Shown here: positions 46,022 to 57,361 of the stretch, in pieces
Position numbering within the stretch: position 1 is the stretch's first letter
Layout of the letters: the number at the start of each line of letters is the position of its first letter
Assembly: GCA_029817715.1 (NCBI GenBank)
Contig: JARUPY010000107.1
Coordinates: forward strand, 1 to 64,000
Direction: 5' to 3'
Source: Melastoma dodecandrum
Taxonomy: Eukaryota > Streptophyta > Magnoliopsida > Myrtales > Melastomataceae
Length of the DNA: 64,000 nucleotides
Notes under the pieces: model-generated
Told to the model about the DNA's origin: nothing
The model's input: the letters and a program-made list of their open reading frames with translations, nothing else
Databases searched by the model: none
Program-made: the position numbers and the translations under genes

Positions 46022-48277
46022 CTAGAATTTTTCGGTAGAAAACAGGTTGTAATCCAAATCGTGCCGAAGCCAAGAGATTGTTTCCTGGCGCAACTCTCCG
46101 GAGTTTTCCACGAGTCGAATGAATCCTTTCTGCATGCCGGAAAGAATTTTTATCATAACTTTGAAGCATGCGTTGTTGGGGGAGTGTATTGTGTAAAGCG
46201 TTAGGTTTGCTATGCATTGCATGTTCACTTTGTCTTAAAAGGAGAGATCTCCACTCGCAATTCTCTTATTTTAGTTGACGCGTAGTTAAATTATATCTAA
46301 TGATGGGAGTAATGGAACGAGGAATCGGGGCAATTAGAATTTGATGCCCCCCCTACTACTTTTATAATTAAAAAAAAAGTTCAAGTTTTCTATCTCCAAT
46401 TTCTTCAATATGATATTAAAACTCATGTTTCAAATTTGATTATACTTAAATTCCTGTATGAAAAAGGCAAGCTAGTTGGTCAACCAAATATATTGTGTTC
46501 GTAATAAATAAAATCCAGAGCTCAAAATTTCGATGAGCTCAAGAAACAACAATTAACTCTTCGTTTGCCCCAAAAGCCCAAAGTTGGATTCTACCCTTTC
46601 TTCGGCTTTGCCCCCCCAATTCTCATCGGCCTTCTCTTTTACTTTTGAACATTAGTGTGAGCACCACTTCCACTTCCACTTCTCCCCCTCGTCGTTTTCA
46701 TCCATTTTGAAAAGTGAAGTTGGCTTCAAAAAGGAAACCATTTCAAATTCGGGAAGTGATTTTCCGACGAAATTCTGCACACCCTTTTCCAAAATATGAT
46801 TATAATAATATATATGATGGGGAATGGGGATGAATTTTTTTAAAAAGGAGAGGGTCGATAGGAGAAGCCCGGAGCAATTGATTTGATAGCCTTTCACCAT
46901 CTTCAAGGGACTCCAAAACCATTTAAAGAAGAAGTGGGTGGGATATACAAACCAATCGAATCCCAGCCGACCCTTGCATTTCCCCAACTTCTATTCCTCC
47001 TTTTTCTGGTTTGTCGGTCCCTCTAAATGATAAGCACACGTTTTCATTGTAGGGTTATACTTATTGTATTGTTTTAACATGCGAAATTAATTACCAAGCA
47101 TCAGCCTAAACTCATCCTCAAGAGCTCTCCTCGCAACATCCATGTATTGAAACTTTTTGTTTTCATAAGCAACATCCGAGTCCCCAACGGATTTGGACGC
47201 GAACCTTCCTCGAATATGGCCGCAAACCCTAGCGCATTCCGTAAACAGAAATCCTATCAGCTCGAGACCCGGGTTCCACCAACTTCTTGTAGGTTTCTTT
47301 CTATGTTTAAATCATGCATCTCGTTGTACGTTTTGTCCCATTCAATAAGGCTGTCCTAAAATTAGGTTTCCGAGCGAATGCATGTCCTGTATACCAATAA
47401 TATTTCAAGACACGAGAATTCGGTCCCGACATCCACTATAGTTTTTATGTATTATGCTCAGAAGGGAATCAAACTGCCCTTCTATCTGTCGACAAGCTCA
47501 ATCCGAAGGGCATATATATGCTTATCCTTCTATTCTTCATACAACCGTGGGACTGCTCTTGCTCTCAGAAGAAATGGAGATCTCCATTCAACAGACACAG
47601 ATCATTCCTACCCTCCAGTTGTTTTAAGGCAAACTCCACCAAGAAAATCAATCCATCAACTTTGTTACAAAAAGACGGGGTCCCACTCGTCCACTAATAT
47701 TACCGATGCAACGACACGTCGTGATAAATAACGAAATGATAGTCGTTATTAACACATATCCAGAAGAATATCTTAGCCAAAGATTGGTTAGAATCAGAAA
47801 TATTCAATCAAGGGGCAGGAGTCTCTTCTTTCTATGTGTCACAACTTGAAAGCACGACCACACAAAAGAACTCCTTTTGCAAGATCTCAGGCGCACGTCA
47901 CGAGATCGCACCCCACTCATGGTGGGGATAGGCTTGATCTCGCGAGGGATCTCACGGAATTCCCAAATCCAGGGCTGTCCTGCCATAACACTCAGAAAGC
48001 TTGCAAAGTTGATCTTAGTGATAAGAAACTATTCATCCCATTATCCAAAAAAATACTGATATCAGGTGCATGAACGCACGTGTAAACTTCAGGGGCACGC
48101 CCAATAATCGTTTATGTTTATTATATAATTGATTGAGAGCCACACAGGCAATTAATTATATCCTGTGTAAGAGAGAATTTGGAAAAGTGTTTCAGAAAGG
48201 CATCATAATTTTCTATTAAAGCCAAAGGAAAGAAGGGGCTATAAGTTGAAGAGGCAGCCCCTCCATCTGGCTGCCCC
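46022..48277. other. Intergenic, nothing recognised
   Basis: AT-rich sequence with scattered short frames (46652-46987 minus, 47147-47359 plus, 47378-47731 plus). None shows domain features or splice-linked neighbours. A degenerate transposon cannot be excluded. The last 100 bp are the promoter of the C2-like gene. Confidence 0.4.
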
Positions 48278-48285
48278 TATTTATA
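48278..48285 (+). promoter_or_regulatory. TATA box of the C2-like gene
   Basis: TATTTATA in a C-rich context, 70 bp before the ATG at 48355. This spacing predicts transcription from about 48310 and a short leader. Confidence 0.6.
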
Positions 48286-48354
48286 CCACGACCCCTTCAA
48301 TATCCAACAAAACTTATCAGCTGCCTTCTAAAATTTTGGAGGGAGATCAGAAAG

Positions 48355-48981
48355 ATGGGTGGTTCACTTGAAGTGCCTTCTTCTTCGTTTAGCTGTGAGA
48401 TGAGAATCCTCCAGGCTAAGAACACGGACACCCTGCAGCCAGCCCCATCTTCAGGTGGGTATTTCGTCCGGCTTATCCTCTCGGCCGGGAAAGACCGACA
48501 TGTTCGCCTGGAGACCAGAGAAATCCAGCCGAAATCCAAGCTGGGTTTAGATTGGGACGAGTCTTTCGCGCTACAATGCAGCGGTAGCCAAGATTCGATC
48601 GAATGGCTGAAGCATCAGACCGTAACTTTTGAGCTGCGGTATAGGAACAAGGCGTCGGGACTCAGGAGATTCCTTGGGACAAGGTCGAAGCTGATTGGGA
48701 AGGCAGAAGCTCCATGGAAGGATGTTTTTGAGTCTCCCCACATGGGTATCGAGACATGGGTGAGGATGGTCCCTTGTAACAGCTGCCACCAGGGATGCGA
48801 AAACGCTCCTTCTTTGAGAATAGCTATGAGTTTGAGCATCAACGGAGTCTCCTTGATGGCGAAGAAGGGCCAGGACAGGGCTAGGAACCACTGTGAATGT
48901 CGTTGCAATGACTGTGACAGTTATATCAGTACATTGGACTATGATGTATTTGCAATAGTGGCTGCTCTAGATGCTCTCTAG
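48355..48981 (+). CDS. Small C2-domain-like plant protein
   Basis: A single intact exon of 208 codons. Residues about 12-135 have the alternating hydrophobic pattern of a C2 beta-sandwich: CEMRILQAKNTDTL, YFVRLILSAG, then LDWDESFALQCSG and VTFELRYRN. The C2 features FxVxIxxAxxL and WxExFxxxC are clear, but the acidic calcium-binding loops are not obvious. A Cys-rich stretch (CECRCNDC) lies near the C-terminus. A TATA box sits 70 bp upstream. C2 domains bind membranes or proteins; without clear calcium ligands I assign no reaction. The 3' end faces the 3' end of the asparagine synthetase gene, so the two genes converge with under 0.5 kb between stop codons. Confidence 0.8.
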   Translation: MGGSLEVPSSSFSCEMRILQAKNTDTLQPAPSSGGYFVRLILSAGKDRHVRLETREIQPKSKLGLDWDESFALQCSGSQDSIEWLKHQTVTFELRYRNKASGLRRFLGTRSKLIGKAEAPWKDVFESPHMGIETWVRMVPCNSCHQGCENAPSLRIAMSLSINGVSLMAKKGQDRARNHCECRCNDCDSYISTLDYDVFAIVAALDAL

Positions 48982-49461
48982 GACTGTAACTCTTTTTCTC
49001 CACACCAGCAGAATGCTTGCGAAATGGAGTGGCAGCAAGTCTCCGGCTACCTTTTTTGCCCATACCACTCCTGCAGGATATGTCGAAGCATTTTTGTCTC
49101 AACCAGTACATTAGACCCAATCACACTACAATTTATGTCGCAACTCTGCTGGCGAGATGGAAGCATCGAAGGCTTACCACAACAAAGTACGTTATGAAAC
49201 CACGGAACAAGATCAGCTCCAGCCGACGAACAAGCAACATCTCTAAGGACCAGACACCATGGCTAAACTATAATTCTTGCTAAAGCAAATAAACACGATG
49301 ATGTTTTTAATTTCCATAATAAACGAACAGTCTTCATGCTAGAGGATTAACACGAAGAAGCCAGATATTTCTGAAGGGGTTGCTTGCTGCCACAGGAGAG
49401 TGCTTCACGGACTAGAAACAATAAGCAGAAGGGGATTCTATCCTGTCTGAGCAACAGAGAC

Positions 49462-52400
49462 CTATGTGGAAGCCACCTCCTTTGGCACTTCTAGGAGTTT
49501 ATGGGAGGGACCATTGACCAGGCTGGGTTTCTTGTTTGCAGCAGACGCTTCATCGTATGCAGCTACATGAACGCCAAGAGCTGCACGACCAGACGGGTCG
49601 AGGTTCTTAGACCATGCCGCATCCCATTCCACAGCTTTGGCAGTGCTACAAGCTATGCTAGGACCTCCCGGGACAGTTGATCTGGCCGAGTTCTGTAAGA
49701 AAAATCACAACATTCAGATACCAAATAATGATGTCTCCGGCTCTCTAATCAAGTACAACCCTGGGAGGGTGGACGTCCTACCATACTCATCGGAGTACAG
49801 AACCTCTTCCTATGAAATGTGGTATAATCATAAATTTTCTTTTCTTCCTCTTTTTTAGAAGTTAACTCACCTTGGGGAAATATTTCTCGAAGATTCTTCT
49901 ATAGTAATAAGCCTCCTTGGTTGTTGGAGTATTCTCAGGGTAAATAAAGCTTGCATTCATCAGCATTGAATCAGTAACCTGCCCATCAATTGAACCGTTA
50001 TAAGTATGGCCTCCAGTTGGCAAACCCAATTCATATCTTACATTTCCAGGATTGAACCAGAGATGGCATAAAGGTGGCAAAAAACTACACTAGATTATCC
50101 AACCTCTTTATTAGCAAGATCTCTCAAGCCATCAATCCAACTGTAGCCAACACCATCACTAAATTGTTCCTTCTGCCTGTAGAGAATGTGCTGCAATAAC
50201 AGAGAAGACGACAAGAAAGAAATTGGTCTAAAAGAGACACTTAGTTCGTTCAATTCCATAAAAGTCATTTACCAATAATAAATAGAAACCCCATATAAGT
50301 CATTTCCTTTAGATCATTCAATATAGATATTCGATTTTTCCCAGACGGAGATACTGAAATGAAGCAGTAAATGTTTAAGTACAAAAATCAACCTTGGGCA
50401 GGTAAGGCCTCTCATTATCGTCAAAGGCATTGCGTAAAATCCACTTCTCAATCCTTCCAAGATCAGGCCTCACCTAACTCAGTGTGAACCAAGGTTAAAC
50501 AATAGTATGTGACCATATTTGAAATTAGAATCAGAAATAAAAATTTGGCTGTTGCACAAGGACAAGAACCACCCGGATGAAGACGTAGCTAATTTATAAT
50601 GTGATCCCCGATTAACTAAATTTAACAAACTTCTAAAAGGAATGCTTGAAAAAGTCCGAGAAATCGCTATCATTTAGATTGATTGCTAATGAAGCTTTTC
50701 TGGCACAAATAAAGATTTAGAGATAAAGCTAAATGTGCTCCTCCTTCACCAGTATGTCAAGAATCACCACGCTGAAACCAAGGCAACCATGTAAAATTGA
50801 ACAGGTCTGCAGTTTGCACATCACTAACCATTTTCCACTCTGGATCTACGCTCATTGCCAAGTTAAGGAATTCTTTATCTAGAAAGGGTACACGAGCCTC
50901 AAGACCCCATGCTGACGTTGATTTGTTGGCCCTCAAACAGTCATAAAGATGAAGAGCTTTGATCTGTTAGAACACCGTTCATTGAGTTAGCATGTAGATA
51001 AATCATAATCAGGAACAAGAAGCATGGGCATCAAGCTTGTTGTACCTTCCGACAAGTTTCTTGGTGGAATTCTTCCTTATTAGGTGCCTTATGGAAGTAC
51101 AAGTAACCACCAAAAATTTCATCAGAACCCTCCCCTGAAATCACCATTTTCACACCCAGAGACTTAATTTTCCGCGACATTAGAAACATAGGAGTGCTAG
51201 CTCGTATAGTTGTCACATCATATGTTTCAATGTGGTAAATAACCTCTTCAAGAGCATCAATGCCTTCCTGATATAAAATCATAAACGAGTTCAGAGCACG
51301 TCCATGCCACCAATACATAAACAAAAAATATACATGTTTTCGCAAGGACTTGTAACCTGAACAGTGAAGTGAAATTCATGGTGGCGAGTCCTAAGATAAT
51401 CTGCAACTTCCCTTGCTGCTTTCAGATCAGGAGAACCCTACAGAACCAGGAATTGATAGCTATAAAACTATGAAATATCAGGGTAAATAGCCATTGCTAC
51501 TTGAAACGTAAACACATTTCAGGTTACGCCGAAGTGGCATTTGGTTTACATCTTAATAATCAGATTACATTGAAGTCAAGCTGACACTTTCCAAGATCTG
51601 AAACTTTCCAAGAGTTTTGGAGACTTATTTCATTGAAAAGTAAATGATCACACCCCCTGCTATGGGCGTTTAGTAGCGACACTGTTACAGGACATATTTC
51701 CTAGCTATTTAGTTCCAAATCCATGAGAATTCGTTTCTTTCCTTGCATCAGACCTCACTTTCAGTAACAAACTAACATTTCAAAGACATCATCTGGGGTA
51801 ATACTATCAGCTATACAACCTCAAACTTGGCTTAAGTACCTTCAATCCAATGCAGAAAGTATGCAATTGTGATCCCCATTGACAAGCAGCCTCAGATTCA
51901 GCCAAATGTCGTGAGGCTACAGATGCTACAAGTGACGAGTCCAGACCTCCAGACAAAAGCACGCCAAAGGGAACATCAGTCATTAGCCTCTTTATTACTG
52001 CCTGCAAAAAATCAGAATATCAAATTAAAAATTGAAAAAACTACTCAAGTGAGAAAGTAATAAACAAATATTCAGTAATCCTATACAAAAACTCGCAATC
52101 ATACACTACAGTGTATTTATGAGATATATAGCAGACAATTTTGGCCAAATTATTAAAGCAAAGTTTCAAAATACATACCACATCTATTCAAATAATTAAC
52201 TATCCTGAAAAGACAAATTGCAGTGGATAGTCATCAATATCAAGAAGGTTTACAATAAGGTCCCAAATGAAATTTTGGAGAGTTAAAGAAAAGGCATCAA
52301 AGTAGTTAGGTGTTCCCGTTATACAGTAACACTTTTCAGCCAGCACCGGACATGGACATATCAAACATTTACTCTCGTAAATAATTGAGAAGAAATTGCT

Positions 52401-55392
52401 ATCATCCATTGAACCTGCCATTGGGGCCCAACATCATGTCTACTAATGCATTAGTAAATCGACAAGACAACGCAGAAATAATTATAAAAGTTCGAGGATG
52501 CAGAAAATCAAACAATTGCTGGCGCTGTGACATATGTCCATTAGCATTCGAAATCATTTAGTGTCCGAATACTTCTAATTTTGTAAAATGACATGGATCC
52601 ACTGATAACAATGGCTGTAACAAAACAGAAACATTGAGCAATCATCACTATTGATCACAGATTCGGGGAAATCAATTCATACCTTCTCAAAGGCTGCCCG
52701 CAGGGCAAGGGGATCATATGGACCTGAAGGTACTTGCTCGGCATACCAAGGAGGGTTATACCATCTTCTCATACCTCCTGTGCAATAAAATTTTTAGCAA
52801 CTCAACACATTGGTTCACGTACACTTGTTTCTTTATTTTTTAAAATCAACTCTTAAAATAAGTTTGTAGGTTAATTTTTTCAATTTTTTATTTGTTTAGT
52901 AAACGCTACTAAATATCATCATTAACCATATTGTTTCTGGCTCATGGGTACATAGCACCATAACATCTATAGATAACTTTCCACCACATCAGGCACTAAG
53001 AATCCATATGGTTGCCATTGATAGCTTGACTAAAACTCTCAGAATAACAAATACTATATTTTCGCCAGCCAGAAACAATCAGTACATCTATTGAGATAAA
53101 TTTTAGTACTTTTACATGATTATCGATAATCATACGAACCTTGTTTGCTTGAATATACATGACCAGGAAGGAAAGACATAAATCTCTCGCAGTCATCACT
53201 TAAAGCTTTCATTTCTGAGGCAAACCAGATGGACCCTGCAAAAAAGCTAAAATGAAAATCAATACAAAGGGCACCTAGCCCTTTTCCCTGAAGTACCTAT
53301 TCCAGGAACAAATGAATAAATTAAATCACTGACCATAAAAAAGCTATAAATGGAGCTAAAAGATCCTGTTCAGTCTTTCTTGTGACCAAGCAAAGAAATA
53401 CAAAGGTCAATTTAGTCTGGAGAACATGGATAACCGCCATATATCCAGTATGAAAGCATAGCTAGAACCCAGTGAACAAAAACACAGCAGAAATTTATCA
53501 AGGAAGCATACTGTATAAATATACATACCATCAAGACCCCAGCCAATATAAAGCGGAGTGATTCCGATGGCATCTCGAGCAGCAATAAAGCTTTTGTCAC
53601 GTGTGTCGAGAAGAACAAAGGAGAACATGCCGTCCAACATATCCACAAAATCTTCTCCGTACTCTTCATACTACCAGAGAAAAGAAACTCGCTATTTCAT
53701 ATAAGGTATAATATGATTACTAAGAAAAATATTTTCCAAAAGAATACACAAGTAATCTGCTAATATAGTCAATTTCAGTTCCCACATAATAAGGATAAAA
53801 AGTTACACAAACTTCTTGTTGATACCATCAAAGCAGCCTCCGATTTAATGTAAAATGTCAAATTTATCAGAAACAAAGCAAAAGTTTGGTAAGTGGTCTA
53901 TTATAAAACTCTCTAAAATAGTAATACCCAAAGGTATAACATGAATGAAACCTAAACCCATGGAAAAATAATTCACAAAGGTGTTAGGCTATCAAAATCA
54001 TGAACTAATGTGATTAGAATGCAACTTAAAAGTACACATCCACTGCATAAAATCCGACTAACAACTTACCAGATGAGCAATGACTTCACAATCACTTCCA
54101 GTACGGAATGTATGGGACTTTAATTTGTCTCTTAAATACTTATGGTTGTAGATCTCTCCATTGATCTGAAACCACAAACCTGGTCACTGTGTATGCAAAT
54201 TGCAGCTTTATGTAATAATATCCTGACTGTTATGAAAGTCAATGTCCCCATTTCCGTAATTTAATCTCATTATCACTCAGCCACAACTTTGAGTAAATGA
54301 TAGACCAAAGCAGTTGAATGGGACATTAGTAGCAAGACTCTCAATGGGTAAAATTTTAGTACTGCAAGTGTTCCATATAAATGCAACAGATCTTATAGGA
54401 AACAGCTATTCTATCACATGCTTTCCCACCAACAGCCAAACAAACAGGCCACACACTGCAGCTAAGACTCAGCTCTATCCATGAATTTCTTGTTCATAAT
54501 ATTAAAGATAACAATAGATGGAAAAATGACGAATTTATTAGCTCAAGATCTAAGCAAATAAAGTTAGGTTAACTGAAGCAGAATGCAATAAAATTAAAAA
54601 GGAGCCCCTTAGCTGGCTCACATGCATGTGTAACCCATGTATCATCACTAGGATTCAAATATAGCATTGGCATGTCAATCTTCATCCGAAAAGTTGTGTA
54701 CCAAGTCACTTGGCATAAAAGAATACAGAAAGAATGTAAATGTAATAGCACTGAAAAGTCAATGAAACAGTCTTAATCTCCCTGACATATGTATAAACTA
54801 TGTGTTTGTAAAGAAACTGTTGTATCCATGACGAAACAAGACGTACTGTGACAACAACAGTCTTGTCCTCGTTATAGAGAGGCTGATCCCCTGAAGCTGG
54901 ATCAACAATAGCAAGGCGCTGGTGAGCAAGATAACAATCCTCATAGCAATGCAATCCACTCCAATCAGGGCCTCGGTGCCTCAACCTGCAAAATCATAAT
55001 GAAGCAAACTCATCAGGCACCATTGTGGACTCCAAAAAGAAAAATATAACCGAAACCGCACGAAAAACCGCCAGGGGTAAAACAATGGCATAAATCGACA
55101 GCACGCATGACCACTCAAATCCGACATCTGGGCAGCATTTCGAGAAATAGAAACACAAAAAGGTGCCGGCTCAAGGTATCCAATCATCAGGAACAGAAAC
55201 CTGGATCATATTCATCGGCAGGAAACGATATGTACGTCCCCGCATTCGCGTAAAATGACCGGATAACGGAAACGGGGGAGGTAAGAAGGAACAAGGAAGC
55301 GGAAAGACGAACCTCCCGGAGAGTTCGATGATGCGGGAACGCTTCGCCTGGGAGCAATCGAAGCAACCTAGGACCGCGAGAATGCCGCACAT
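49462..55392 (-). CDS. ASN: Asparagine synthetase (glutamine-hydrolysing)
   Basis: Makes asparagine from aspartate, glutamine and ATP in the cytosol; asparagine is a main nitrogen transport form in plants. Fourteen GT-AG exons in consistent phase give 584 residues, the usual length: 55392-55313, 54985-54847, 54165-54070, 53670-53529, 53235-53140, 52777-52683, 52001-51840, 51437-51357, 51267-51046, 50963-50829, 50473-50393, 50190-50104, 49978-49871, 49692-49462. The N-terminus MCGILAV supplies Cys2, the glutaminase nucleophile. [19 protein letters not shown] and FRTGSDCEV complete the class II amidotransferase domain. The synthetase domain has the PP-loop LLSGGLDSS (in exon 7) and [12 protein letters not shown] (in exon 9). 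The [11 protein letters not shown] start resembles plant class II (ASN2-like) enzymes, a tentative subclass. No frameshift or missing key residue is seen. Confidence 0.97.
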
Positions 55393-55509
55393 GGCGCCGC
55401 GCTGACGTAGTAGACCGCCGGGAACCGAAGGGGAAGCGGATGGAGGCGGCCGTGCTGGGGTCGTTCGGGTGTTATGGATTGTTTTTGGTATGGTTTTCTG
55501 GTTTCTCAT

Positions 55510-55517
55510 TATATATA
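55510..55517 (-). promoter_or_regulatory. TATA box of asparagine synthetase
   Basis: TATATA-type sequence about 120 bp before the ATG at 55392, in the correct orientation. Predicted transcription start near 55480. Confidence 0.6.
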
Positions 55518-55711
55518 CGAGGGTGGACCAACGGGTGTTCTCCAGATTTGGAATATCCGGGGGAGACGGAAGATCTGGGCCGTTGATTCCTTCCTCGCCC
55601 GCAAGTTCTTTCAAAAGATTCCTCACAAGTCTTTTAGTTTCTCTTCTGTTCTAAGCAGCCGCTAAAGCTAGGGTTTTGCCGGGGTGATCAGCGCAGACTA
55701 GTCAAACGTTC

Positions 55712-55780
55712 CACGTGTCGCTTTTGCGTGTGGGTTTTTGGAGTAGAAATATTTTAAGTAAACTACACCTGGTGACGTCA
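55712..55780 (-). promoter_or_regulatory. G-box and TGACGTCA sites upstream of asparagine synthetase
   Basis: CACGTG (55712-55717, in the context CACGTGTC) and the perfect palindrome TGACGTCA (55773-55780) lie about 200 and 260 bp upstream of the TATA box. Both have ACGT cores bound by plant bZIP factors. Asparagine synthetase genes are known targets of S1/C-group bZIPs in dark and sugar starvation. The role here is inference. Confidence 0.55.
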
Positions 55781-55799
55781 TGGACTCCCATTCCCTACG

Positions 55800-56200
55800 A
55801 GCCATGGTGATCCCAATTTGTTTGAAACATCTTTAATCTCATCGACTGATTTCCCTTTCCCAGATTTTGGTTGCTTTATCTGTCGCGGACAAAATGATGA
55901 TGCAACGATACAAGCAATTAACTGTTTGCATATATAATTTTAACTTAAGTTTGTACATGGAGCTAGTCATGGGCCTGGCTGTGCGGTGTCATGAGTCAGA
56001 ATTAATGGGTGGCGGCTTGTAAAGAGTATACAAGTCGAATGGATTAACTGATTCATCGGGTCCGACTTCAGTTCACCGGATTCATGGGTTGCAACCAGTT
56101 TGGTAATCAAACGGGTCGACGCGTTGTAACCCGTCGATAACCCTACACGTTAACATATGAATTATACTTTGTTTAATATTGTTGTGTGCGGTGTAAGTCC
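55800..56200. other. Spacer with possible hAT-like remnant
   Basis: Contains GGGTCGACGCGTTGTAACCCGTCG and GGGTTGCAACC words like those in the subterminal parts of the hAT element at 39219-40104. No borders identified. The 3' LTR of the Tat element is inserted at its right side. Confidence 0.35.
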
Positions 56201-57165
56201 TGTTCGCCTATAGAACGGATCACGTCGGAAATATTTGGCAAAGGACTCACAGGAGTTGGATTGTGGTCGCCAGTAAGAAGATGCACGATTTTATTTGAAA
56301 TAGAATGCAAGTCTTACAATCTTGACGAATTAAAAACTAGGGCTTACAGCCATAAAAATGAAAAGGGGCGAATGGTGACAACAATGTGGAATCCTGTGAC
56401 GGCGGAGAACTTGTGACGAAGGCCTTGGAAGCTCGCTCCGTCGGTGGTGATCGCTGGCGGGAGGCTGTGACGAAGGCCCTACGAGCTCACTCCGTCGGTG
56501 GTGTCGCTGGCGGGAGGTTGACGGCAAAGGCCCTACGAGCTCACTCTGTCGGCGGAAGGGGAGTTTACCTATAAACCGGGTCAAGGTATCTAATTCCTAA
56601 GGTTGACGAACAAACTTCAGAGTTTTGGCTGTGTATGGTCGTGCCTTTGTTTTGAAAAATTCCTCTGCTATTTATAGAGGACTTGTACGTGTTTAACACG
56701 TAACAGATAGATCGTGTTATAGACCGTGATCTCTAATATCGTGGGAGTGTTTCAATAACCTCCCTGATATATGGGATCACATTCATGGATATTAGGATCG
56801 GTTACGATCCTTAACAAATGTGATTGAAAATAAATTTATTCCAACCTTGTCGACTTGTCTGGTCTGTACGGACTACGACCGACTTGGTCGACTTATCCAG
56901 AATTTCGTCGACTTTACTCTACTAGTAGACTTAGCTATCGTTGAGTCATCTCGGTTGACTTTGATTACCATATTCCTTCGTTGTGAGTCGACCTAGTCGA
57001 CTCTGTTCATAAGTCGAGCTAGTCGACTTCGTCGTGAGTCGACCTGGTCGACTTCGTCGTGAGTCGGCCTAGACGACTATATCTTGGGCCGGCTCGGAGT
57101 GTGACTTGAGGGATTACTGGGTTTCTGTTCTGAGCCCAGGCCCAAAATTATTTGCCATGTCAACA
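56201..57165 (-). repeat. 3' LTR of the Tat element (965 bp)
   Basis: On the plus strand it runs TGTTCGCCTATAG ... CATGTCAACA, the reverse complement of the LTR at 45011-46016. It contains the GTCGAC array (56986-57085), a promoter-like CTATTTATAG near 56667-56676 and the ~45-bp tandem block at 56415-56560 (CTACGAGCTCACTCCGTCGG units). The flank to the left ends AGTCC, the presumed target duplication; its partner is outside the window. Confidence 0.93.
56986..57085. repeat. GTCGAC palindrome array in the Tat LTR
   Basis: Tandem units of about 25 bp with consensus GAAGTCGACTAGGTCGACYCATGAC, each holding two GTCGAC sites in a larger imperfect palindrome. Equivalent arrays are at 43178-43320 and 45098-45220 in the other element, with different unit counts. 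Confidence 0.85.
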
Positions 57166-57218
57166 TAAGCCCCCCTTTTATGTTGTGTTGGCTATGCCGA
57201 CTCAGCAGAAATCATACC

Positions 57219-57227
57219 TTATATAAA
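57219..57227 (+). promoter_or_regulatory. TATA box of the antisense PMD gene
   Basis: TTATATAAAG within CCTTATATAAAGG, about 140 bp before the ATG at 57362 and 55 bp inside the element from the LTR. It is conserved in copy 1. It drives transcription away from the LTR, opposite to gag-pol. Confidence 0.65.
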
Positions 57228-57361
57228 GGAGAGTCATCGTTCTTTTCCCGCACTTTTCTTCCTTGTTCAACACTTCTCCATCTTCTCCAAGAAAACAGAA
57301 ACCCTCGCTTCCCAGAAAACCCTTCGTCTCCCTTACCCAAACTCCTTTGTTTCTCAAAAAG

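Noticed and set aside
45861..46217. ORF with SPIERITSEIFGKGLTG shared with 56186-56416
   Set aside because: The similarity is DNA-level because both are the same LTR end; the frame crosses the LTR border into different flanks.
46652..46987. 111-codon minus-strand ORF
   Set aside because: Aromatic and Lys-rich low-complexity composition, no domain, no promoter or splice context.
57263..57361. Upstream extension of the PMD gene (33 codons, not ATG-initiated)
   Set aside because: It begins with TTG only about 40 bp after the TATA box; the first ATG is at 57362. The same holds for copy 1 (44815).
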